Source of the DNA: Cyrtodaria siliqua
Lineage: Eukaryota; Mollusca; Bivalvia; Adapedonta; Hiatellidae
Assembly (NCBI GenBank): GCA_037043455.1
Contig: JAWPHD010001278.1
Coordinates: forward strand, 124,001-188,000
DNA length: 64,000 bases
Reading direction: 5' to 3'
The notes beneath the pieces are model-generated. The model was not told the origin of the DNA. It saw nothing but the letters and a program-made list of their open reading frames with translations, and did no database searches. Made by a program: the position numbers and the translations under genes. This document shows positions 10,170 to 22,119 of the stretch, piece by piece (position 1 is the stretch's first letter; each line of letters opens with the position of its first letter).

Positions 10170-12170
10170 AGCTCATGTAGAGAAAGGAACACATGCGTAT
10201 CTGTACTGCAGAGAAACGAACACGTGCGCTTGCATTCTGTAGAGAAAGGAACACATGCTTATACATACTGTAGAGAAAGGAACACATGCTTATACATACT
10301 GTAGAGAAAGGAACACATGCATATACATACTGTAGAGAAAGGAACACATGCTTATACATACTGCAGAGAAAGGAACACATGCTTATACATACTGTAGAGA
10401 AAGGAACACATGCTTATACATACTGTAGAGAAAGGAACACATGCTTATACATACTGCAGATAAAGGAACACATGCTTATACATACTGTAGAGAAAGGAAC
10501 ACATGCTTATACATACTGTAGAGAAAGGAACACATACATATACATACTGTAGAGAAAGGAACACATGCTTATACATACTGCAGAGAAAGGAACACATGCT
10601 TATACATACTGTAGAGAAAGGAACACATGCTTATACATACTGTAGAGAAAGGAACACATGCTTATACATACTGCAGAGAAAGGAACACATGCTTATACAT
10701 ACTGTAGAGAAAGGAACACATGCTTATACATAGTGTAGAGAAAGGAACACATGCTTATACATACTGTAGAGAAAGGAACACATGCTTATACATACTGTAG
10801 AGAAAGGAACACATGCTTATACATACTGCAGAGAAAGGAACACATGCTTATACATACTGCAGAGAAAGGAACACATGCTTATACATACTGTAGAGAAAGG
10901 AACACATGCTTATACATACTGCAGATAAAGGAACACATGCTTATACATACTGCAGATAAAGGAACACATGCTTATACATACTGCAGAGAAAGGAACACAT
11001 GCTTATACATACTGTAGAGAAAGGAACACATGCTTATACATAATGTAGAGAAAGGAACACATGCATATACATACTGTAGAGAAAGGAACACATGCTTATA
11101 CATACTGTAGAGAAAGGAACACATGCTTATACATACTGTAGAGAAAGGAACACATGCTTATACATACTGTAGAGAAAGGAACAGATGCACATACATACTG
11201 CAGAGAAAGGAACACATGCTTATACATACTGTAGAGAAAGGAACACATGCTTATACATACTGTAGAGAAAGGAACACATGCTTATACATACTGTAGAGAA
11301 AGGAACACATGCTTATACATACTGTAGAGAAAGGAACACATGCATATACATACTGTAGAGAAATAAACACATGCTTATACATACTGCAGAGAAAGGAACA
11401 CATGCTTATACATACTGTAGAGAAATAAACACATGCATATACATACTGTAGAGAAATAAACACATGCTTATACATACTGTAGAGAAAGGAACACATGCTT
11501 ATACATACTGTAGAGAAAGGAACACATGCTTATACATACTGTAGAGAAAGGAACACATGCTTATACATACTGTAGAGAAAGGAACACATGCTTATACATA
11601 CTGCAGAGAAAGGAACACATGCTTATACATACTGCAGAGAAAGGAACACATGCTTATACATACTGTAGAGAAAGGAACACATGCTTATACATACTGTAGA
11701 GAAAGGAACACATGCTTATACATACTGTAGAGAAAGGAACACATGCTTATACATACTGTAGAGAAAGGAACACATGCTTATACATACTGCAGAGAAAGGA
11801 ACACATGCTTATACATACTGTAGAGAAAGGAACACATGCTTATACATACTGCAGAGAAAGGAACACATACATATACATACTGCAGAGAAAGGAACACATG
11901 CTTATACATACTGTAGAGAAAGGAACACATGCTTATACATACTGTAGAGAAAGGAACACATGCTTATACATACTGCAGAGAAAGGAACACATGCTTATAC
12001 ATACTGTAGAGAAAGGAACACATGCATATACATACTGCAGAGAAAGGAACAGATGCACATACATACTGCAAAGAAATAAACACATGAATATACATATTGC
12101 AGAGAAAGGAACAGATGCGCATACATTCTGCAAAGAAAGGAACACATGAATATACATACTGCAGAGAAGC
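10170..12170. repeat. 31-bp minisatellite, about 64 copies
   Basis: The unit is 31 bp with the core GAAAGGAACACATGC followed by TTATACATACTGTAGA. Copies differ mainly at TGTAG/TGCAG, GGAACA/ATAAACA and GCTTAT/GCATAT. Edge copies (10170-10250 and 12040-12170) are the most divergent. Because 31 is not a multiple of three, the array stays open in several frames and yields spurious peptides with a 31-residue period. There are no spacers between units. Confidence 0.95.
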
Positions 12171-12479
12171 CAGTTAAAAGTTATAAATGTGTCTTTATTC
12201 AGGTACATGCATATTGTTATCCATACTGGATAGTTGATATAAATGGCAAGATTATTGCAGGATTCACAAAATCACCATATGTTGTCAGACATGTACACCA
12301 TGCAGGGAAATTGTTTACATTTGTAAAGGCTGCATATAATTGTTACTGAGATAGAGCCAGCTTGGGTTTATATGTTTTGTCTCACTAAGTTACGCGATCA
12401 TTTGTAAATATGATTTGAAATACGATTAAAACGATTGTCGTTAGGTTTTTCATTTCCAGATGTATTGTTTGCGTACATG

Positions 12480-13440
12480 TAGACATTGTTGTATATAATA
12501 TTGATGAGAGACCGTGTATGTGTAATACTGTGACATATGTGACATATCTCACACATGCTGTACATATATTGATGAGAGACCATGCATGTGTAATACTGTG
12601 ACATATATCACATGGTTTTATATATATTGATGAGAGATCGTGTATTTGTAGTACTGTGAAATATTTCACACGTTGTGCATATATTGATCAGAGATCATGT
12701 ATGTGTATTACTGTGACATATCTCACACGTTATACATATATTGATGAGAGACCGTGTATGTGTAATACTGTGACATATCTCACATATGGTTGTACAGATA
12801 TTGATGAGACCATGTATGTGTAACACTGTGACATATCTCACACATGGTTGTACATATATTGATAAGAGACCATGCATGTGTAATACTGTGACATATCTCA
12901 CATGGTTTTATATATATTGATGAGAGATCGTGTATTTGTAGTACTGTGACATATCTCACACGTTGTGCATATATTGATCAGAGATCATGTATGTGTATTA
13001 CTGTGACATATATCACACGTTGTACATATATTGATGAGAGACCGTGTATGTGTAATACTGTGACATATCTCACACATGGTTGTACAGATATTGATGAGAC
13101 CATGTATGTGTAACACTGTGACATATCTCACAGATGGTTGTACATATATTGATAAGAGATCGTGTATGTGTAATACTGTGACATATCTCACACATGTTGT
13201 ACATATATTGAAGAGAGACCGTGTATGTGTAATACTGTGACATATCTCACACATGTTGTACGCATATTGATGAGAGACCGTGTATGTGTAATAGTGTGAC
13301 ATATCTCACACATGTTGTACATGTATTGGTGAGAGACCGTGTATGTGTAATACTGTGACATGTCTCACACATGTTGTACATATATTTGTGAGAGCCCGTG
13401 TATGTGTAATAATGTGACATATCTCACACATAGTTGTAAG
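12480..13440. repeat. 59-bp minisatellite, about 16 copies
   Basis: The unit is about 59 bp, with TGATGAGAGACCGTGTATG then TGTAATACTGTGACATATC then TCACACATGTTGTACATATA. Each unit contains the near-palindrome TGTGACATATCTCACA. Some units lose 1-5 bp. The array starts about 300 bp after the 31-bp array and is unrelated to it in sequence. Confidence 0.9.
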
Positions 13441-13919
13441 TCTACGGATAGCTCTAGTTGACCATGGTTGACTGAATCTGGTGGAATACATCTTGGAGGG
13501 AACATGCTAGTAAATAGCTTTGATAGATGCATGTTTGAATGTCATCCAAAGTGTGTCTACATGAGTGGATCTTGTGTTACGAGATACAATATGATAGCTC
13601 TGTACTCATGTCAGTGATTTTAGATGAAGACCCTCGCAAAGTTTGGTAAAGATCCGTTTAATAATGAAGGCCCTATTGCGTTCACAAGGCAAAAGTTTTA
13701 CCGACGACGGACGACGGACAACTCGGTATCCCATAAAAATTAGAATTCTAGCTGTAGTAAATTGAACACAATTGTAAAAGAAACACACAGAAGTATCATG
13801 AACTTTGTATGTTTTATTTCATTACAATTTGTGGATTCGCTATTGTTTCTTTTCCCAACAATATTGTTTTCAGCAAAGTGCATCAGGGAGAGATCATTTG
13901 ATTAAGACAAGGGCAATAG

Positions 13920-14900
13920 GTGATGTCACGTATTCGAATAGGTGATATCACACATTCAAAATGAATGCTTGATCTCAAATATTCGATTAGGTGATCTCAT
14001 GCATTCAAAATAAATGCCTGATGCCTGATATCAAGTATTCGAGTAGATGATCTCACACATTCAAAATGAATGCCTGATATCAAGTATTCGAATAGGTGAT
14101 ATCACACATTCAAAAGGAATGCCTGATATCAAGTATTCGAGTAGATGATCTTATACATTCAAAAGGAATGCCTGATATCAAATATTCGAGTAGATGATCT
14201 CATACATTCAAAAGGAATGCCTGATATCAAGTATTCGAGTAGATGATCTCATACATTCAAAAGGAATGCCTGATATCAACAAATATTCGAGTAGATGATC
14301 TCATACATTCAAAAGGAATGCCTGATATCAACAAATATTCGAGTAGATGATCTCATACATTCAAAAGGAATGCCTGATATCAACAAACATTCGAGTAGAT
14401 GATCTCATACATTCAAAAGGAATGCCTGATATCAAATATTCGAGTAGATGATCTCATACATTCAAAAGGAATGCCTGATATCAAGTATTCGAGAAGGTGA
14501 CCTCACACATTCAAAAGCCTGATATCAAGTATTCGAAGAAGTGATTCACACATTCAAAAGCAATGTTTGATATCAAGTATTCGAAGAAGTGATCTCACAC
14601 ATTCAAAAGGAATGTTTGATATCAAGTATTCGAATAGGTGATCTCACACATTTAATGGGAATGTCTGATACCACGTACTCGAATAGGGGATCTCACACAT
14701 TCAAAAACCTGATATCAAGTATTCGACTAGGTGATCTCACACATTCAAAAGGATTGTCTGATATCAAGAAGTCGAAAATAGGTGAGCTCACACATTCAAA
14801 GAATGCCTGATTGATATCACGTACTAGTATCGAATAGGTGATCTCACAAACTGAAAAGGAATGCCTGATATCAAGTATTGGAATAGGTGATCTCAAGATG
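13920..14900. repeat. 49/52-bp minisatellite, about 20 copies
   Basis: The unit is GAATGCCTGATATCAAGTAT, TCGAGTAGATGATCTC, then ATACATTCAAAAG. Three consecutive units near 14270-14400 carry an extra three bases (ATCAACAAATATTCG). Flanking units are more divergent (AGAAGTGATTCAC and similar). One degenerate unit-like stretch (CCTTTTGAATGTGTGAGATC) also occurs near 16580, inverted. Confidence 0.9.
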
Positions 14901-14939
14901 CTTTTGAGACTTATTACGAGCACAGGAAACTCACAAGAT

Positions 14940-15120
14940 ATCTAGCAATGATATATATAGAGAATCTTACATGAGTACTTTCATTATTGAATTTATTAAA
15001 ACGAGTTGGCAAAATGATATAATGCGAGGCTCTTGTCGAGCATTATATAATTTTTGCTAACGAGTTTAATAAATTCAATAATGAATGAGAACGAATGTTA
15101 GATTCTATTTATCACATAAC
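14940..15120. mobile_element. Foldback MITE, copy 1
   Basis: The left half (AGAATCTTACATGAGTACT, then TTATTGAATTTATTAAAACGAG) is inverted in the right half (TAATAAATTCAATAATGAAT, then GTTAGATTCTATTTATCACA). A second copy with the same ends, including ATTCTATTTATCACATAACTC, lies at about 49020-49207. No coding capacity. Confidence 0.65.
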
Positions 15121-16799
15121 TCGCATATCGAATTTTATTGCATTTTGCCTGTCGCTTTAACACGCAAAACTGACATAAACCGTGAGAACTGGATCACTGG
15201 ATCATAGTCATTATCGATATTGTTTTTGACAGTGCATACTAGGCTTATTTGCATACTTATATAACTAGTGGTATATCGAAAATATAGAATGGTGTTATTC
15301 CACTCCCACACCGTAAGTTATGTGATAAAAAAAATTACAAAAGGGAAGCTGGCGTAAATAGGATTTGCAATCCAAGATCACGGGTTCAACAGGATGGTCC
15401 CCTGTATCTGAGCCTATTCTCTACGTACTTTAAGAACCATAGGCATATATTCCATAGTAAGAGTTGAGCCGGTTCCCCGATTCCTATAGATATCCTAACC
15501 CTAAATCTGGGACAGTTCGAAAACTAAAATGTGTTGTTGATAAGCCTGTGCCGTTAAATAATGTCATTCAGTTGATTCCAGACAGTTATCCGGATGAGCT
15601 ATGTTTACAGATAACACACGAGTACTTTCGATGTCTCTCATGAAAATTACATTTTTCTCATACACGAAAATGGTTTGTGATGAGAAAAATTCGTATCCCT
15701 CATACTTTGCTAAAAAGGATTATGTTGTTTATAGATACACGGCTGATAATCAGTGGAGCAACATCCGTTTGGGTGGATATGTACAAGTGCTCCAACGCCA
15801 CTTCCGAGCTAGTTCCAACGCCAAATATAAAGGTAAACAAGGTCGGTGTACTATGTCTTCGTTATTTGCCTTGAAATGAAAACATCTGTGAATACAGTTC
15901 GGTGTGATTATGTTTAAGCTTCGCACACAGCCCAAAACCTGTCTCGAAAGATGCCTAATTTGGCACGCAAGCGAAGGTAGCTCTACTGATTACCGGTTGT
16001 GAGACAGGCGCGCCTTCTTCGCAAAGAATGTGGAGGTACAGCGGCACAGGCACGTGCTCAGGTATACTACCAATTTTGTGTGTACTAATTGTGTGTACCA
16101 ATTTTATGTGAACCAATTGTGTATCAATTTTTTGTGTACCATTTTTGCGTGTACCAGTTTTGTGTACCAATGTTGTGTGTACCAATTGTGTCACACAAAC
16201 GTATCATATGACTCATATTTATTTTTATAAAATGTGGAAAATTGGAGACGAAGTTTATCCCAAATCTCCATATAATAGTTCTGCATTGCACGCACAAATA
16301 TACATGACAAACCATTTTTGTTTGAACTAATTCAGCAAATTGTGTATTTCTATTTAACTATACATGATTTGCAGTTTCCAAATCATGTTAAAATAACACG
16401 AGTCCATGTTCATTTCATTTGAATCTTTATTGCCACAGATTATTAACAAATAAATATTTATTACAACCGATTATTAACAAATTAAAGTTGATAACATGAC
16501 ATAAAAGTTGATAACATGACATAAATAACATGACACCAAGATACAACAAATAAATATCGTCCCATTGATAACCTGATTCCTTTTGAATGTGTGAGATCAA
16601 CAAAAATATCAGAATAAAGTTGATAAGTCAACAATTAGAAATAGACTAAATATCATCACAATAAAGTTGATCACATAACAGTTAGAATGTGTTTATGACA
16701 AAACCATATTTTAAATACAAAAGGACTTTTATAAAAGAGGCAATCCAAATACAAAAAGTATATTGTTTTTCGATACTGTTCCGTATTGCACAGTTCCAA

Positions 16800-16800
<1 letters not shown>
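15121..16800. other. Intergenic DNA, no gene recognised
   Basis: Several small reading frames exist (for example 15601-15879, 92 codons) but none has a motif I recognise. 16075-16200 is a short degenerate tandem repeat of GTGTACCAATTTTGT-type units of about 17-20 bp. The segment next to 16800 is the likely 3' flank of Hsp70; TTTATT (AATAAA on the minus strand) occurs at 16427 and near 16455. Confidence 0.5.
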
Positions 16801-16801
<1 letters not shown>

Positions 16802-16837
<36 letters not shown>

Positions 16838-16856
16838 CTAATATATATATATATAT
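16802..16856. repeat. TA dinucleotide microsatellite
   Basis: Two (TA)n runs (about 15 and 8 units) are separated by AAATACTAA. They lie about 110 bp beyond the Hsp70 stop codon, probably in its 3' untranslated region. Confidence 0.9.
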
Positions 16857-16961
16857 AAAATACTAAGAAACGCGTGATCAAATCAAATTATCACTGATAA
16901 CACGTTTTTTTCCGGTTTTTTTTGTATAAAAGTTCTTTTATGGCAAATTATGCTTTTTAAC

Positions 16962-19900
16962 TCAGTCCACCTCTTCCACGGTTGGTCCGTGTCCTCTGCC
17001 CGATGCCGATTGACCCTGCTGTCCATGCCGTTCACCTCCATGCATCTTCATCATAAATGGGGAGCACACCTTCTGTACCTCCGTAAGTTTGTGTTCCAGT
17101 TCTTCTGTTTCTGCCAAAGAGTTATTGTCCAACCACTTGATGCATTCTTCACATGTTTTATTTATATTGTCTTTCTCATCTGTGGTGAGCTTGTCACCTG
17201 CATCGCCGGCCGCCTGTTTCACACTGAATACGTAATTCTCGAGACTGTTTCTTGCCACCACTCTCTGCCGCTGTCGGTCATCTTCCTCCTTGTATCTGTC
17301 CGCTTCGTTCACCATTCTGTCTATCTCTTCCTTGTTAAGCCGCCCCGTGTCATTGGTTATGGTGATTTTGTTAGATTTCCCCGTACTCTTGTCTACGGCA
17401 TGCACGTTTAAGATTCCATTTGCATCAATGTCAAATGTCACGTCGATCTGCGGTACTCCTCTGGGTGCCGGTGGAATGCCGGAAAGCTCGAATTTCCCTA
17501 GTAAGTTGTTGTCCTTTGTCATTGCTCTTTCTCCCTCGTATACCTGTATAGACACACCGGGTTGGTTGTCCGAGTATGTTGTGAATGTGTTCGACGCCTT
17601 GGTTGGAACCTTGGAATTTCTCTCAATCAGTTTGGTCATCACCCCGCCGGCGGTTTCAATACCCAGCGATAGCGGAGCCACATCTATCAGCAAGACGTCT
17701 TTGAGGGTGTCAGCTGTGTCTCCAGACAAGATGGCAGCCTGCACAGCGGCACCGTAAGCGACAGCTTCATCCGGGTTGATGGATTGGTTAAGTTCCTTGC
17801 CGTTCATGAAATCACGGAGAAGTTTCTGTACCTTTGGTATGCGTGTAGAGCCCCCAACAAGCACGACTTCGTGTATTTTGGATTTATCAAGCTTAGCGTC
17901 TCTGAGAGCTTTTTCAACAGGCTCCATTGTAGCCCTGAAAAGGTCAGCACAAAGTTCCTCAAACCTGGCTCTGGTGATCTTTGAGTAGAAGTCAGTGCCT
18001 TCAAACAGAGAATCAATCTCTACGTTTGCTTCAGTACTGGATGACAGGGTCCTCTTTGCACGTTCACAAGCCGTCCTCAATCGGCGCAAACTTCTAGCGT
18101 TCTTGCTGATGTCCTTTCCGTGTTTTCGTTTGAATTCCTGTACAAAGTGGTTGACCATTCTACTGTCAAAGTCCTCACCCCCAAGGTGCGTGTCTCCCGC
18201 TGTTGACTTCACTTCGAATAATGGCCCTTCATCAATAGTCAGAATGGAGACATCAAATGTTCCACCGCCCAAGTCGAAAATCAGCACATTTCGTTCATTC
18301 TTCAAGTTTTTGTCAAGCCCGTAAGCTAGTGCAGCGGCCGTAGGTTCGTTTATAATCCGGAGGACATTCAGTCCCGCGATCACTCCGGCGTCTTTTGTTG
18401 CTTGTCTCTGAGAGTCGTTGAAGTAAGCGGGGACAGTTATGACGGCGTTTCTCACTTTCTTCCCAAGATAAGCTTCGGCCGTTTCCTTCATCTTGGTCAG
18501 TACCATGGAACTAATCTCCTCCGGAGCGAACAACTTCGTCTCCCCCTTATACTCCGTCTGAATCTTCGGTATACCGCCTTGGCTGACGATCTTAAATGGC
18601 CAGTGCTTCATGTCGCTCTGTACAGTCTCGTCGTCAATTTTTCTCCCGATCAATCGCTTCGCGTCGAAAACAGTGTTCTCTGGGTTCATTGCAGCCTGAA
18701 ATTATATATTTAGAAATAATAAGTACTCTGGCAAACGGGTAAACAGTCCTTATAAACGACACTGTGAAGAAAAAGAAGAAAACGGAACCTTTTTCCAGTA
18801 TATACTCATGATTTCAATTATATATATACAAAGGTCCTACATCATTTTTAGTACCAGTTCCAAATTAAATGTTATACTAGTGCATGCGGGAACATTTTTA
18901 ATGTAATATTTACAGATTCTATTTAAAACGAGAAGTTATGTTTTCATTTAAATAGATGAATCACATTTGCTGCCCCATGGTTCATGAAAGTCACATATCC
19001 GTTTTGTAAAAACACACAACAACCATATTTATTGGATATAAAGGTTATTTTGCAGTAAAACATCAAGGTCAAGATTGTCTAGGTGCGGAAGTGAGGAGTA
19101 AAAAGCTTTTAAAATATGCACACCCCATTCCCTATTTACCATACCGATTCATAAAATACACAATTGCATTTGTTTTTTGTATACAAATATTACACTTGAC
19201 GTTTTCTCGCTTTATCATGTAGGTTCTGTGTCCTTAAAGGATAATTCTCCAATAATCTTTGTCTTGGAACATTTATAATAAATAAAACAAAATAATTACA
19301 GCCCAGAGATCCACATAAGCATTTTTTTTTAGAGTATTTAGCATTGAAATTGAGGAAATCAGCATTGAAAAACTAAATTGAAAACATTTATAATTCTCGT
19401 ATAATAAAAGGCATATTTTTCAGTAAAAACAAAAAAACAAAAGATTTACTCTTTAAAGGGAGACACGGCAATCTTGATTTTTTTATAAGCCCCCGGCATC
19501 CCGTTATTTTTGTTGCTTTATTTGCAGGTTTTAAATCATTATTAATAATTATGTAAATAGTTGAAAGCAAATTACGCATATTGCTAATTGGGGAATATAT
19601 ACTGCACCAAAAATATATTAAAGCAGGGACACATGGCAATCTTTTATTTTTTTACTCACGGCGTCCCGCTGGTTACTCTGCATGCCTTACATTTGTTCAA
19701 TCGTTAATATTAATTATAAGAATAGTATTAAGCAATGTGCATATTACTAATTTTTGACATTATTGCACCATTACTATATTAAAAGTTAATAAGAAATAGT
19801 GAATACTTAAAAAACTTATTTATTTAAATGTAACCAGGTTAAACGTAAAAATGATACTGGATATATAAATTGAGATTGCCGTGTGTCGCTTTAAAACCCG

Positions 19901-20521
19901 TAGTAGAATAAACTAAAAAAGAAACAATCTAAATTGTGTTTTATTAAATTATATGCAAGCAGTTTGAAAGGGACACGTGGCAATCTTGAAGTATTTTCAA
20001 TTAGCCTCCCGATTTATTAATCCAGTATCAGTTTGACGTTAAATCTGCTTGCATATATTTATATATTTAAATACAATTTTAAGTTTTCAAATTTTCTTCG
20101 TTATTCTATCATATATTTGAATATATTATTGGTGACAAAGTAATCAACAGTTAGTAATATGCAAAATCAATTTGCTTTAAATATTGTTCTTATAATTAAT
20201 ATTAATGATTAAACATATGCAATTTGTGTAGAAAACTACCGGGACGCCGTGAGTTTTAAACAACTGAAGATTGCATAGTGTCCCTTTAAATAAAATGAAA
20301 ATAATTACTAATTTAAGAACAATCAAATCAAGTAATAACACATACCTGATTCTTGGCGGATCGCCGATAAGCCTCTCGGTGTCGGTAAAGGCCACATAAC
20401 TGGGCGTGGTCCTGTTGCCCTGGTCGTTGGCGATGATTTCAACCTTCCCGTGCTGGAACACCCCTACGCACGAGTATGTGGTACCCAGGTCAATACCAAT
20501 AGCTGGGCCTGATGAAGCCAT
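16962..20521 (-). CDS. HSP70: Cytosolic heat shock protein 70, two coding exons, frameshift in exon 1
   Basis: This is an ATP-driven chaperone that binds exposed hydrophobic peptides in the cytosol and nucleus. Exon 1 is 20346-20521 and exon 2 is 16962-18695, with a GT-AG intron between them. All three family signatures are present: IDLGTTYS near residue 9, [14 protein letters not shown] and [13 protein letters not shown]. The C-terminus is EEVD, the cytosolic tail bound by TPR co-chaperones. Without the lesion the protein would have about 636 residues, normal for the family; the tail has no GGMP repeats. Exon 1 is one base short at 20359/20360: the ERLIGD codons are followed by CCGCCAAGAATCAG where GCCGCCAAGAATCAG is expected. 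As written, translation shifts out of frame at the junction. Exon 2 is fully open for 577 codons, so this is either a recent lesion or a sequencing error. Heat-shock elements lie upstream. Confidence 0.93.
19452..19894. mobile_element. TTAA MITEs, nested or overlapping copies
   Basis: A left terminus TTAAAGGGAGACACGGCAATC lies at 19452, a second left terminus (TTAAAGCAGGGACACATGGC) at 19617, and a shared right terminus GATTGCCGTGTGTCGCTTTAA at about 19874-19894. The outer copy appears truncated by, or fused with, the inner 278-bp copy. Same family as 19968, 22120 and 34082. Confidence 0.65.
19968..20289. mobile_element. MITE, 322 bp, GGGACAC family
   Basis: The left end AAAGGGACACGTGGCAATCTT and the right end AAGATTGCATAGTGTCCCTTT are inverse copies. 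The interior is AT-rich with no reading frame. TTAA follows the right end; the left flank has diverged. Confidence 0.75.
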
Positions 20522-20670
20522 TTGTTGTTATTTCACTCAAATAGTCGCAGAAAATATTTGCTTATATAATCAAGTAATAATCCCGTAATAGACAAACAAA
20601 ACGCAATACTTAGTCTCAAGTGTTTCTCTCTTCTTCTGTCTTCAGTATGCATTGTCGAGTTTCTTTCTCG

Positions 20671-20679
20671 CTATTTATT
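20671..20679 (-). promoter_or_regulatory. Possible TATA element of Hsp70
   Basis: AATAAATAG reads on the minus strand about 150 bp before the ATG and just downstream (toward the gene) of the first heat-shock element. Its position suits a core promoter with a 5' untranslated leader of about 120 bp. Weak match, so low confidence. Confidence 0.35.
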
Positions 20680-20706
20680 CTGTTTCCGATCTTAACCGAA
20701 ATATCT

Positions 20707-20716
20707 AGAACGTTCT
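20707..20716 (-). promoter_or_regulatory. Heat-shock element, site 1
   Basis: AGAACGTTCT is a perfect inverted pair of nGAAn units, the binding pattern of heat-shock factor trimers. It lies about 190 bp upstream of the Hsp70 start codon. Confidence 0.7.
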
Positions 20717-20765
20717 GTGTTTTTTTGGTAATTTTTATGCTGTTACGATCTTTACCGAAAGACCT

Positions 20766-20775
20766 AGAACGTTCT
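20766..20775 (-). promoter_or_regulatory. Heat-shock element, site 2
   Basis: This is a second copy of CTAGAACGTTCTGTG, 59 bp from the first. The surrounding 15 bp are the same, so the two sites probably arose by local duplication. Confidence 0.7.
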
Positions 20776-20797
20776 GTGTTATTTTTATACCCATTCC

Positions 20798-20820
20798 GAA
20801 GTTTACCGAAGGTTCTCGAA
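20798..20820 (-). promoter_or_regulatory. Heat-shock element, site 3, five contiguous units
   Basis: GAA-gt-TTA-cc-GAA-gg-TTC-tc-GAA gives five alternating units at exact 5-bp phase, four of them perfect. Longer arrays of this kind bind heat-shock factor cooperatively. Confidence 0.75.
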
Positions 20821-20919
20821 CGTATAGAAATGACGAGAAAACTAAAAATAAGTTACCGAAGTTTTACGAATGGGCGTCATGTAAAAATAGCAATGACTGA
20901 AAACCCAAAGCAGATTACC

Positions 20920-20937
20920 GAAGTTTCACGAATGTTA
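20920..20937 (-). promoter_or_regulatory. Heat-shock element, site 4
   Basis: GAA-gt-TTC-ac-GAA-tg-TTA gives four units in phase, three perfect, about 400 bp upstream of the Hsp70 ATG. A weaker related stretch (GAAGTTTTACGAATG) lies near 20859-20873. Confidence 0.65.
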
Positions 20938-22119
20938 CTCCAAACATATGCGTATGAGCAGGGAGCAAGAGGGGCCGGGACCGCCCAACCCATCGTTTGA
21001 GTGGAGGCCGGAATATATATATACGAGCTGGAGTTTACTCCCACCACCCGAATTGAATTGACCATGAACAAAACAACTACGAAAAATGTGCACACTGTTG
21101 GTGTGCTGAAACAGAATGTATGAGATTAAATAAATAAAAAATAAAACAGGCAAACAGTGCATACGTCAACGGTAGTAGAGGAGGGGGAGGTGGCCGGGGT
21201 CCAGACCTACCCGCCAGATATTTGGACACAAGTGTCACAAAGACCTAAAATGTCTTACATGTACACGAAATAACAACACTTTACCAATACAACTTTGTGT
21301 AAAACTGTGACCCCAGGATGACCATTACTATGAAGCGGACCAAAGGCTTATGAAACATGCAAAATATTAGGCTGTTAGCTGATTTTAGTTCTAAACTAGA
21401 TGTAGTGTAACTTAGTAAAATTATGACCCCACCCACTCCCCCTCCCAGTTCAGGGCCAAATTTCATCCCGGGAACTCGATTTGAACAAACGTGATAGAGT
21501 ACCACTGCTCGGAAACTAGCTATCAAAGATGTTGCTATACGACTCTAGGGACGGTGCCAGATAGGATTATAAACTTATGCTACAAGCAAAATATTATACC
21601 TCAAGTTCAGACGTCCACGGTAGAACAAATTCTTTTAAAAGTTAGAATTTGAGGCATTTTTGACAAATTATGATATAATCCATATAACGAGTATACATTT
21701 TACATTTTTACGTGCATTTCTGGATTGTATGCGTTTCACATTGTTGTTATGAAATACACTGCGTTTTCGGGATTCTTCAGTTATATCGCACAAAGAAATC
21801 ATTTTCCTCGGAAACATTCATTGGATATCAAGCCCAATCTTTGTGGCTTTAACTAGAATATCGCTTTAGGCGTGAGAGGTGTTGCACTTTACATTACCCC
21901 TCATGAACAAACTCAATAAAACCGAGTGAATTTATAGAGAGCTGTTTATTAAACAATACTTCTATTAAACAATGATCTGAATAATGTTTGTATTAATTGT
22001 GATTGACTTGTAAATATTATGAGATTAACTTTAAACATTTACATATATCTAAACTATAGTACTGTCAATAAACGTATCCTTACTTGAATAAGATGTATTG
22101 TTATTTGCTTCATCATTTT

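Larger units (their letters stand above)
18696..20345 (-). other. Hsp70 intron
   Basis: The donor is CAG|GTATGT at 20346/20345 and the acceptor TTTCAG|GCTGCAATG at 18695. It interrupts the codons for ...AKNQ|AAMNP..., the place where, as I recall, vertebrate HSPA8 (Hsc70) has an intron. It holds at least two TTAA-flanked MITEs. Confidence 0.85.

Noticed and set aside
10286..12149. Reading frames with a 31-residue period (MLIHTVEKGTHAYTY and similar)
   Set aside because: They are by-products of a 31-bp array open in all phases; both strands give them and none has a start context or conserved ends.
10170..12170. CRISPR-like direct repeats
   Set aside because: The 31-bp units are contiguous with no unique spacers, and the context is clearly eukaryotic.
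15601..15879. 92-codon reading frame as a gene
   Set aside because: No recognisable motif, overlapping frames of similar length, AT-rich intergenic context.
16950..18713. Plus-strand frames of up to 155 codons opposite Hsp70
   Set aside because: They are antisense shadows of the conserved Hsp70 coding exon.
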